Source: Pyrus communis
Lineage: Eukaryota > Streptophyta > Magnoliopsida > Rosales > Rosaceae
Direction: 5' to 3'
DNA: 64,000 nucleotides
Assembly (NCBI RefSeq): GCF_963583255.1
Contig: NC_084808.1
Location: 15,151,201 to 15,215,200 of the forward strand
Shown here: positions 25,498-34,610 of the stretch, in pieces
Layout of the letters: each line of letters starts with the position of its first letter
How positions within the stretch are numbered: position 1 is the first letter of the stretch
Position numbers and translations under genes: made by a program
The notes under the pieces: model-generated
What the model saw: the letters and a program-made list of their open reading frames with translations, nothing else
What the model was told of the DNA's origin: nothing
The model's database searches: none

Positions 25498-25755
25498 TGT
25501 TATAAACTTTGTATTTAAGTATGATTGTGTAAATCCTATATTAGATTTGATTCTAGTTATTCTTCCTTATAAGGACTTGTATTCCTTGGAGGAGAAAGAT
25601 TCTTCCTTCCCTTATTACTATAAACAAAGGCACTGCGTATGGGGAATAACACATCCTCTACACAACCCTACAAAAATATCTCTCTCCACTCTCTGTCTCT
25701 TTCTTTCTCTGCCAAGCCCTCTTTCTCCCTTGTTAGTTAAATATAGGCCACAACA
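25498..25755 (+). repeat. Copia-1 3' LTR
   Basis: 258 bp, TGTTATAAAC to CCACAACA. It is preceded by a purine-rich tract AAGGAGGAG at 25489-25497, fitting a polypurine tract. It is followed by the ATTAA target duplication at 25756-25760. Confidence 0.9.
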
Positions 25756-25784
25756 ATTAATTATTTATTTATATATACATGGTG

Positions 25785-25985
25785 TACAGTTGGCAACCAC
25801 ATCAGCACAAATGTGAAACCACATGTGTCACGTCATCACTTAACAGTAAATTTAATAGATTTTTGAACGGATGTAGGATATTGAAGTAAAATGTAAGTAA
25901 ATGTATGTGATTTAAATGTTTTAAAGATATTGTATTAAGTTGCACCCAAACCTAATAAGGTAAAATGTTTACCCTAATATTTATC
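25785..25985. repeat. Long inverted arm, right
   Basis: Reverse complement of the left arm at 11424-11755. The order of shared words is GCACAAATGTG, GTCATCACTTAACAGTAAAT, TGTAAAT-type words, then GCACCCAAAC. Copia-1 lies between the two arms, so Copia-1 inserted into this element. Confidence 0.6.
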
Positions 25986-25989
25986 CATA

Positions 25990-27050
25990 TCATTTTTTTT
26001 AAATTTCTAACTCAACATTTTATTATAAACAAAAAAAGTTCCTTTATAATTAAAACTGAGACAGAAAAAAAAGTTCCTTTATAATTAAAACTGAGATCTA
26101 AACTAGAGAGCCTAAATTCATGCAACTGAAAGTAAATTTGAATTTTTCGACAACTTATAGTAGAAACATGAACTAAGAGATTTCATATTATTATTTTTTA
26201 TTTAAAATGAGTCCTTATGCCAATAATTGATTACTAAGAGTTGACAAAATATTTTTTTAGTACAATGTTTTAATGTGAAAAGTTATAATTCTTTTGGGTT
26301 ACACAACTTACACATAACATACCATAAGTTTTTTACATACTAAAATAAAGATAACACAACTAATAGCTTGGTATGTATCAAATAAAGAATTGCATAATGC
26401 ACCAAAAGTTATATTTTATAACGTACCAAAATACTAATAGGTAACCAAATTAGATTTATATAACGTACCAATAATTTGGTACGTTATATTTTATGTATAT
26501 TTGCATGCATATATCGTATCTCGTAATTGTATGTTAATAGGATGTTTGATATGTTTTAGAATTTAAAGCCAAAAAAATTATTTGAGTAAGGAAGAAAATC
26601 TTTTGAAACAAATTATGATAAGGTAAGATCGGGTGTTTGTTGTGATTTTAGGAGTTTTGTGAACTAATTGATAAATTAAATATAATAAAGAATCATACTT
26701 TTTTATTAGAAATTAGTAGAAAAAAGTTTGATAAAAAATTTAAAAGCAATAGATGTTTGATTCAAAAAATTTAAAATTGAGGCACTTACATCAAAATGTC
26801 CCATAAAATAATTTATAATACACAACAAGGGAATTGTACAAAAAGAGAACTTCATGAAAGAAAACGGTCACATTTTATTGTTATTATAATAATTATAATT
26901 ATAATTATTATTGTTATTGACATCACATTAGTCCCTATATGTATACAACCCGTTGTATTGATTGTATACGATTACAACGAAGAATTACTCTGATGCCTAC
27001 ACTGGAAATTCAGAAAAAACGGCTACAATAAATAGTTGTTCATGCATGAT
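25990..27050. other. AT-rich intergenic DNA with one perfect palindrome
   Basis: No gene supported. A direct repeat AAAAAAGTTCCTTTATAATT occurs at about 26034 and 26070. A perfect 14-bp inverted repeat with a 4-base loop lies at 26458-26489. The right end is the downstream region of the zinc-finger gene. Confidence 0.6.
26458..26489. repeat. Perfect inverted repeat (14-bp arms, TAAT loop)
   Basis: Arms ATATAACGTACCAA and TTGGTACGTTATAT. The word AACGTACCAA also occurs at about 26420. Confidence 0.85.
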
Positions 27051-27704
27051 TTAGAGTTTCAGTGCCAAATCCAAATTATCAAAATTGGCGTTACCACTAG
27101 CATCCAACCCAAAATTAATTGACGGAATAGGACGCTCCAACTGACTGAGGAACGGCCTGGTAGAATCACTATGGTTGTCCTCCCTCACCACATGTGCCAT
27201 TTGATTACCATATGGCATCATCAAGTGATGTGATCCAGCAGCTCCTGAGTTAACATTAGGATTTCTTGGCAACAAATAATGAGGAACTTGTGGTTGTTGT
27301 GGATGTGGAAATTGATAATGAGTTTGTGGTGGTGGAGGCGGCGCCGGAGAGGGTACAAAACAATTTTGGTTATTAGCACCATGAAAAAGGCGTCTTTGAT
27401 GAAAAGGGTTGGTCGATGGACGTAGCAGAGCGTTGAAGGAGATGAGGGGGTCGGTGCTGTTTGGAAGATTAAGTTGCCTTAACCTCACGGTGGTGGAGAG
27501 GTCGTCATCAGCTAGGTGAGACTCGATGTGGGCTATGAGGGCTTGAGTGCTCATAAACACACGGTCACATAGTTTGCATGCAATTTGTGTTAGATCAGTT
27601 GCCCTAGGTGGTGCAGGATTTGATGACCCAAACATATTTCCTTGCCTCCAGTTCCAGTTGTATCGAGACATGGTTGTGCTTGAAAACCCCGACTCGAAAG
27701 ACAC
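27051..27704 (-). CDS. Single C2H2 zinc-finger protein with EAR-like C-terminus
   Basis: Intronless, 217 residues. One C2H2 finger lies at residues 43-63, with C43-X2-C46-X12-H59-X3-H63. The helix reads QALIAH, where the plant signature is QALGGH. The C-terminal half is rich in Pro, Gln, His and Asn. The last residues LDLALKL fit the LxLxL EAR motif that recruits TOPLESS-type co-repressors. The domain layout (single N-terminal finger, C-terminal EAR) is that of plant transcriptional repressors acting in the nucleus. The start MSFESGF is used. A second Met 11 residues later (MSRYNWNW) is an alternative. A TATA box lies 97 bp upstream. I do not recognise a specific orthologue. Confidence 0.85.
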   Translation of the reverse strand: MSFESGFSSTTMSRYNWNWRQGNMFGSSNPAPPRATDLTQIACKLCDRVFMSTQALIAHIESHLADDDLSTTVRLRQLNLPNSTDPLISFNALLRPSTNPFHQRRLFHGANNQNCFVPSPAPPPPPQTHYQFPHPQQPQVPHYLLPRNPNVNSGAAGSHHLMMPYGNQMAHVVREDNHSDSTRPFLSQLERPIPSINFGLDASGNANFDNLDLALKL

Positions 27705-27800
27705 GAAAACTGGAAATAGGGTTTCAGGTTTTCTTTCCTTCTGGGAGCCCTAGGATTTTGGGAAGGATTGGTGCACACAGGGCCATGGGGGTACGAAGGA

Positions 27801-27807
27801 ATTTATA
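27801..27807 (-). promoter_or_regulatory. TATA box of the zinc-finger gene
   Basis: TATAAAT on the minus strand, 97 bp upstream of the start codon at 27704. This leaves room for a leader of about 65 bases. Confidence 0.55.
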
Positions 27808-27859
27808 TGCAGTTTTTGCCCATTCCAGAATGGCATGTAAATTGTGGTTGCATGCAAAT

Positions 27860-29531
27860 TAATTACATTTTCCATAAAAGGTTTTGTTGTCTATGCAGAA
27901 ATTTAATGCATTCTACAACAAAGCTTTGACTCATTGATGCTCTTGAATTTGTTACCAAAATATATAACCTCAGTGTTAGGTTTATGCATGAGAAAAACAT
28001 GAAAATTTAAAAAATATAGCCCGTGTGTTTTTATTAAAAAATCTATGGGGGTGGCCAAACGAGTGTTTTGTTAGATATTGTTTAAAGAAATGAGAACAAT
28101 GATGGATATTAGTTAATTTCGAAATTAAATTGGTGGTAAGTACTAAAAATTTCTTAACCTAACCCGTTTTTCTTCCATATCCTCTGCTGCTAAATATTCA
28201 AATAAAACTTTTTAAAGAAAGAAAATCAATTTGTGCATGGTATTTGTCTGTATGCTCTGCTCCTCTCTCCCAAATTATCAGTGACAGTATCTGCTTATCT
28301 GGTCTTATATATGGGATTTCATTCCATGTATGAAAACTAAGACTGATTTTTAATTAATAATACAGATAATTATTAGCAGAAGCCTAAGCAATATGATAAA
28401 CTCCAATTAATGATTCGAGTTGTGTTTATCTCGTGTGGGCAAGGAACGCATAGCACTGTAATGATTCAAAATGGATTTTATTAAACCATTAATTTCTTCA
28501 GCCAAGAAAATATATCTTTAAGGGAAATGTAACCACTTTCAGTATTTGAGCAGTTACGTAGGGAAGGTACAAGAATTACAGCTAAACTCTCAAGGTGGGA
28601 AAATCTAGTGATTGGGCACTAGTAAGTTAATACGTTGTTAACTACTCTTATGGGCCCACTCCACAATGTCATTTTATAATTTGAATCATTTACAATTTTA
28701 TAAGACAAGGATCATTTCCTGATCTTTAAGTTCGGAGCCTCCGGACGTCTAATCTCAATTGTTCACTTGTGCGGCTAGGAAAACCACCTGTTTCTCTCCT
28801 CTCACATCCATCTTGTGTCTCTCCTTTCCTTTATGGGCTCTCTCTTCACTCAAAGTTCTCTCTTCTCCATTTCTCTGACCCAATTTTATTTCAATTGTAA
28901 TCCCGAAATCAGTTTATTGGTACTCAAATTAGATATAAATTTGAAAACACGAAGACTAGAATGTGGTCTCAAAAGCAATGGCATAGCCAGGAATCATTCG
29001 GTGGGTGGGTTAAGCTAAAATTATTATTATTAAATCAATTTTTTAATCTTTCGTTGCCTATATAAATTATATAATAGTAAAACTGAAAGTAATAACTTGA
29101 AGTAAGAAATTTATACTATGTTTTCCAAGCTTCTTGTCTTCAAAAATTTCAAGTGAATAAAATAAGGAACCATTTGTGGTATGGAAGTTTTAGTTTATTA
29201 CTATTAAATTATAATGCTGGTTAAAGTGATGAGTTTAGTGAATATTTATTAGCTCTTATTTTCCTTAAAAGCAACCTTAAGATTTAAATTTTTCATTTGC
29301 TAAGTGGAATATGACAATTAAAATCATAAAATAGCCCAAAAGATTAATATTTTTAAGCTTAAAGATTTACAATTCTCTAAATACTATAGCCTAAGGGAGC
29401 CTTGTACATGACTTCGCTAGGGCTTAGAAGTTTATGATGTGAATGATAAAGCTCAAAGCTTGAAGCTTTGCAATGGAGAAATGATGAAGATTGAGAAGAG
29501 TTTGGACTGGAGATATTTCAGATGTTAGGTG
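27860..29531. other. Intergenic, upstream of the zinc-finger gene
   Basis: AT-rich, no supported gene. The ORF at 28815-29018 is short and without recognisable domain. It is preceded by pyrimidine-rich sequence that could be a leader of something, but no continuation was found. Confidence 0.5.
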
Positions 29532-29725
29532 TAAGAGCATCTCTAAAGGAGACGTCAAATTCAAAACATTAAATTTCAATTTGATAGCTGACTTGGCAAT
29601 TTGACATATTGTCAATATTTTCCTTCCACCCGATATGCCAAAATTTATTACTTCATTTACGTTTTTTTAAAACCAAGATAATAAAAGTTGGGTTGTTGTT
29701 AGTTTAAAAATAATAAAATGATACT
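29532..29725 (+). mobile_element. Harbinger-like MITE, left end only
   Basis: A TAA followed by GAGCATCTCTAAAGGAGA. It is the same terminus as the complete element at 53781-54734, and the following sequence with the word TTTGATAGC is also shared. The element is cut at 29725, where the Copia-2 LTR begins. No matching right end was found. Confidence 0.6.
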
Positions 29726-29995
29726 TGTTGCAGTCCTATTGGAATAGGAATGTAATTGTGTAAATCCTAGTAGATATGAGAATGTATCTTATATTCCTAT
29801 TAGGAGCAGATTACTTATTAAATGTTGTAATCTTAAAGGGTAAAGAATTAACCTTCCCTACTACTATAAATAAAGGCACAATGAGGTGGAATAACACACA
29901 CCAACAATTACACATCTCTCTTTCTCTCTACTATTGCCGCACCTTTCTCTCTCTCTATGGCCTTCATAATTGTTCAGTAAATTATGCCTACAACA
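29726..29995 (+). repeat. Copia-2 5' LTR
   Basis: 270 bp, TGTTGCAGTCC to GCCTACAACA. It is related to the Copia-1 LTR: both contain GTGTAAATCCTA, ACTATAAATAAAGGCAC and a CT-rich tract before the end. The TATA box TATAAATA is at about 29867-29874. The primer site follows directly. Confidence 0.85.
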
Positions 29996-30009
29996 CGTTA
30001 TCAGCACAC
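29996..30009 (+). promoter_or_regulatory. Copia-2 primer-binding site
   Basis: CGTTATCAGCACAC directly after the LTR. It does not match the usual initiator-Met site. It is complementary to the anticodon stem-loop of plant tRNA-Ile (AAU), whose core I recall as CGTGCTAATAACG. The single difference is a C opposite the wobble base, which is inosine in the tRNA and would template C. Confidence 0.5.
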
Positions 30010-30076
30010 TCTTGTGGATGCAAATTTCTTCCTCCTTGATCTTGAACAAAATTGTACCTACAAAACAAATAACACC

Positions 30077-30632
30077 TTAGGTCAAGGCTAACAGTCTCAC
30101 ACGTCCACGATGAATGGGGGGCTTTGGCCAAAGAACCTTCGATGCAAAAGTTAGAATTTAGAGAGAAAAGTGTTTGAGAGTTTTGGAGAATTTTAGCAAG
30201 AGTGAAGAACTAGGTTTTTGGAGAAAAGTGGATCATATTTATAGGGCATGGCCAGTCCTCTTTGGAGAAAGAGCGGCCATCCCTTTATGTGTTTTTAGGT
30301 GTTATTTGATGATTTAATTAGCAATTAATATATTAATTGGCTAATTAAAAGGAATGTTTTTTGGGAGGTTATGGAATGAAAGCTTAATTGATTAGCTAAA
30401 AGAGGAAAAAAGAGGTAGAAGTATATGGAATGAAATAGGTTTTGGGAATTACCTTGTAAAAAGGATTTGATGAGATGGATTGAATTGTTACCTATTTTGG
30501 GCACTTTCGACTTTGTTGAGGGATGATTGTCCGCTGCTCGCGCGTAGGAATCCGGTTATGCCTCAAGGGTACTTTTGTCCTCTTTTGTTCAAAAATCCAC
30601 GTGTCACCTAGTGAATATTTTTGGCTCCACAG
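30077..30632 (-). repeat. Possible solo LTR inside the Copia-2 leader
   Basis: Read on the minus strand from 30632, the segment begins TGTGGAGCCAAAAATATTC and includes a CACGTGG word, as in some LTRs. A plus-strand TATTTATAGGGC at about 30236 is also present. The far end and a target duplication could not be fixed, so this is tentative. Confidence 0.25.
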
Positions 30633-33600
30633 CTCTTAACGCTCCGCTAAAGAGAGTTTGATCTTCAATTAGGGGAGTATTATGTTTTAATCATTCTTTT
30701 TGTGATTAATTTATTATTTTGAATTGATGTACATGCTATTGATTCAATTTAATTTTTCTGTGTTGAACGTGATACAACGCATTGGAGATGCAATTTCGGC
30801 TTTCCAAGATGGATCTTCTACAAATTCAAAGGCTCTTTGTTGTTTTCTGCCAATCAGGTACACTTAAAATAAAGTAAGATATTTGAAATGGCCATGAAGC
30901 ATGAAAACATTCCCCATGATGCATGAACCCCCAACATTTATATTTACCTTTAGATGTATATATTGTATATGTTTATATATTTGTCAATATATATATATAA
31001 ATTTGTTTCATGCATCGCACAATTAAACTGTTATGTGGAATATGTGAGTCAAAGTATCAAATTAAATTAGAAGCAATTTTAGGGTTTCCTAAACCCTATG
31101 GGATTTTTGAAAGAAAGGGGAATGGGATATGGTGCAGCACACCACTGCACCATCACTATGGACACAGCAACCAGGCCACGACCTGGACTTTACCTCGGCA
31201 TGGCCTGAAGCCCCGAGCCCAAAACACTGAAACCAACCCCGTTTGGCTGAGTCCTCTCACCTGCATGTCGCAACCTTATTGTTGTTGGGCTTGTGTAGCA
31301 GCAAAGGGCCTGCAACCCTAGCCTGCAGTCCACGCCAGCAAGCCACATAACTTGCTGGGCCTTGCAGCACCCCGGCCTGCCTTGCATGACAGCTAGTCCA
31401 TTGCGGCTGGGTTTCCTCGCGCCAAACCCAAGGCCAGCTCATGATGGGCCATGTCTCGTGCCTTCCTTTGGTCCCCAAATTGAAGCCTAGTTGCGGCTGG
31501 GGTTTCTCCCTCACCCCGTGACCTGAAGTTCACACTCGAGGCCCTTTTAGGCCATGCCTTTTACTCAAGGCACCCAACCCATGCTCAATTACTTTTTTTT
31601 GGGGGCAATTTTTCAACCCAACGCTATTATTTTAGCATTCTAAATAATTTTAACCCGTATGTTAATATTATTTTGCTTCTACAATCAACCCTGTATGGCC
31701 CGATTCATTGAATTAATTAAAAGTGACTTGCAGTCCATTAATCTAATAATGAATCCAAAATTATTTACCTGAAGATCACTTTTGGACATTAACGATTAAA
31801 TAATTTATTTTTATACTTTGAACTGTTACATACTTTCGTAGTAACGAAGTTCTCACACTTGACTTCCGAAAAAACCTCAAATCCACTATACTTAGTTGTA
31901 TATTGCATTCTGTGTTTCTTGCAAGAACCTCTCTTTTATGAACTAAATGTTCATAAACTAAATTGAGCCTATAGTTTCAAATTTAGTGCCTTTGAAAGCC
32001 AAAGTTTTTGTAAAACAATACACCCATGAAAACCTGAATTTTTCATGAAAACCATGTCTTAGAACCCCGAATGTTCTAACTTTGATGCTTATGAATGATT
32101 TATTCCCATAGCACCAATCACAATCTTGTTCCCTCCAATTCAATGGATTGTCGAACTGTCACAAGTTCGATTTCCCTGATTTGGATGTTTCTATTAGAAA
32201 CCACTTTATGTTGGTACAAGACATGAATCTCCACTTGACTATCAAGAAGCTGAGAAACCATTGTAGCCAACAATGGCAAGGAAGAGCTGAATAAGCCTCC
32301 ACCATGATCTTCATCGAAGACTTGTACCCGAAGCATTACAAATGGAAATACCTCATGAACGAGGATTCCATGGCTCTTTGGCTCGCTTCTTTGGACCGTT
32401 TAAACATGAAAGACATTGCTTGAAGCACATCATGATTACGTCCATGAATGAGTGCAATTCTGAAGTTTATAAATCCGATTGAATTTTGACTAGAGAATAC
32501 TTTTCTCGTCCTTCATGTTTCTAACTCGCCCCTGAAGCAGCAGTGTAGAAAAAGGAAGTTTACCAAATTCTCCGATCTGATTACTACTACAAATGTGAGA
32601 GAAAGGTATAGACCCAGTTTTGTTGGCGTCTACCGAATGGCTCAACCTAGTTCGGTTAAAGCCTAACTGAATGGTGATGCACTGCTTTGGCAGGGATACA
32701 TCGAATGGCATACTCTCTCACAATCCAATTTGGAGTTTGTTTTTACAACATATGGTAGAATCAGGGCCTGACAAGGTGTGGCGTCATACCCGAAGCGTGA
32801 TTCTTGGCACTTAAGACCTAAAACTTCAAGAATAAAGGGATAATATTCCCAAACCTTAACCCTGCAAAATCTACTTCCGTCTTGATGGAATAGATCATTG
32901 GTTATGCACCTATTCGTGCCCCTACCAATGTTGTTAAGGAGTACCATTCTAGTAGTCAATATGTAAGACTAATTTTGCTCCACCAAACGCCGTTGGAAGA
33001 GCAGAATTTTGACATGGATGGCCTTGTTGGCCGAATCCCCTTAGTAAACCAGTTACTTTGTGAACATTTTTCCATGTTCTTGGATTCTTGTTTGGTGTTT
33101 GTTTTACTTATGGATAATCTTATTGATATTGTCCTCGAATATGAGTTAGTTGAATCATGTTTCTTAATACATGTGATCAATTCAATTAAACATGTGATTA
33201 GGTAGGAATGTGGGAAAGTTAGTTGTCTGGATGAATGCATACTACGCACACTAACTTTACACCTAAATCACATCTTTAACAACGACTTCAGGTCTATCCA
33301 ACCTAATTAAGAGCATTGGTACGCTTCTCGTTGTATGAATGGTACTGCATCACCATTTAAGAGCAACTCCACCGTTGGAGTTTGCTCGGGGGACAGGCCA
33401 GGAAAAAAGGCCCGAAAGCCCGGCTTCAATGCTCTAGCGTGGGGAGCCCGATGGACAGGCAAGGCCCGAGCGCCAGGCCCGTGAGGAATTGCCAACCCGA
33501 GAGCTCGAGTGGATGTGACGCAAAGGCTGACATCATCCTAGCATCAGCCCAATTATTTTTTTTTTCTGTCAGGCATGTGCACTTCACCTGCGCGTAGGGG

Positions 33601-34014
33601 CGCGTCACTCGACACGGTTTCAGCGCCTAGGGCCCGCAACACAGTTTCGAAAAGTTACCGTTGAGAGGCCACGTGGCTTCCCACGATTCGTTCGATCTCA
33701 ACGGTTTCTTAAATTTCACCGTCCGATTTGCAACGGTAATAAAAATAAAAAAAATCTTATTTAATATCAACCGTTGGATCTGAGATCAATGGTTGATATT
33801 ATTCTGCTTTATAAATAAATAAATAAAAGAAAAAATAGTTTTAAATTTAAGAAAAGTTACCGTTGTGACACGTGGCACAATCTGGAGTGTTGGAATTCAA
33901 TTTTTTTAAAATCCAACGGTAGAGATTAATTAATTCAATAAAAATTTTAAAAAAATTGTAAAAAATTCGAAAAAAAATCTGAAATTTTTTTTAAAAAAAT
34001 TGTTTTTACTTTTC

Positions 34015-34022
34015 TATAAATA
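34015..34022 (+). promoter_or_regulatory. TATA box upstream of Harbinger ORF1 remnant
   Basis: TATAAATA about 110 bp before the ATG at 34130. Two CCGTTG plus CACGTGG motif pairs lie upstream at about 33650 and 33853. Confidence 0.45.
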
Positions 34023-34129
34023 ACTTCTCATTATCATCTACCTTACACCACAATTTCATATTTTCTCAACTACTTTCAATCAAATTCCTATCTTTCTGTC
34101 AAAGTTTCAATCCAATTTTTTTCAACAAA

Positions 34130-34415
34130 ATGACTACTGATGCAAGTACGAATTGGATGCTTCTTGAAAATATTACGTTGTGTAATAACTGCGTTGAAGT
34201 TACTCATAGTTCACTTACGGGTAACGAGATGTAGTTGCGAGAAATATGGAGTCTTATTCATACCAATTATCTTGAGAAAATGGGTGGGAAAAGAACCAAA
34301 GATCGATGTCCAATCGTTGGAAATTACTTAGCCAATCATTTAGTATGTGGAGAGACGTCTTGGCACAAGCCAGTAATAATATTCGAAGTGGGGAATACGC
34401 GGATCAGGTAACAAT
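34130..34415 (+). pseudogene. Harbinger ORF1-type SANT/Myb-like protein, truncated
   Basis: The ATG at 34130 opens a frame with NWMLLENITLCNNC, then SLTGNEM, then a TAG. It continues with LREIWSLIHTNYLEKMGGKR. The frame shifts near 34300 to MSNRWKLLSQSFSMWRDVLA and ends at NIRSGEYADQVT. This pattern is that of the plant proteins usually named glutathione S-transferase T3-like or NAM-associated, which are the Myb/SANT-like ORF1 partners of Harbinger transposases. The C-terminal half is replaced by Copia LTR sequence. At least one stop and one frameshift make it non-functional. Confidence 0.7.
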
Positions 34416-34610
34416 AATCCTAGTAGATATGGGAATGTATCTTATATTCCTATTAGGAGTAGATTACCTATTAAATGTTGTAATCCTAAAGTGTAAAGAA
34501 TTAACCTTCCCTACTACTATAAATAAAGGCACAATGGGGTGGAATAACACACACCCACAATTACACATCTCTCTCTTTCTCTCAACTATTGCCACCCCCT
34601 CTTCCATGGA
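34416..34610 (+). repeat. Copia-2-type LTR fragment
   Basis: Closely matches bases about 50-250 of the LTR at 29726-29995, including ACTATAAATAAAGGCACAAT and GGAATAACACACAC. Both LTR ends are missing and no primer site follows. The left junction falls inside the Harbinger ORF1. Confidence 0.75.

Larger units (their letters stand above)
12063..25755 (+). mobile_element. Copia-1 LTR retrotransposon, split by a nested element
   Basis: The LTRs are 12063-12339 and 25498-25755, both running TGTTATAAAC to CCACAACA, in the same direction with a 5-bp ATTAA duplication. Subtracting the nested element (12682-20400) leaves about 6 kb. Order of the pol remnants is protease/pre-integrase, integrase, RT and RNase H, which is the Ty1/Copia order. 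No gag was found: the leader hairpin near 21405 is followed within about 100 bp by protease-type sequence. All coding parts carry stops or frameshifts. Confidence 0.92.
29996..33357 (+). mobile_element. Copia-2 interior: leader and gag remnant
   Basis: 30010-32100 is non-coding leader. It contains a GC-rich block at 31130-31560, and a hairpin ATGAAC-TAAAT-GTTCAT at about 31936. From about 32110 the plus strand carries broken gag: the readings MALWLASLDRFKH, ITSMNECNSEVYK and FTKFSDLI match Copia gag. 33190-33357 matches the protease-proximal segment of Copia-1 at 21508-21660 (GGGAAAGTTAGTTGTC and the following CACGCACACT-like word). The element stops where a Harbinger-like end begins at 33358. 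No integrase or RT remains. Confidence 0.7.
33358..34415 (+). mobile_element. PIF/Harbinger-like element, 5' part
   Basis: TAA followed by GAGCAACTCCACCGTTGGAG is a terminus of the same type as the MITE ends at 29535 and 53781, with a TAA target consistent with PIF/Harbinger. It is followed by about 750 bp of non-coding DNA and then a SANT/Myb-like ORF1 fragment. No right terminal repeat was found. The element breaks at about 34415, where Copia LTR sequence starts. Confidence 0.6.
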
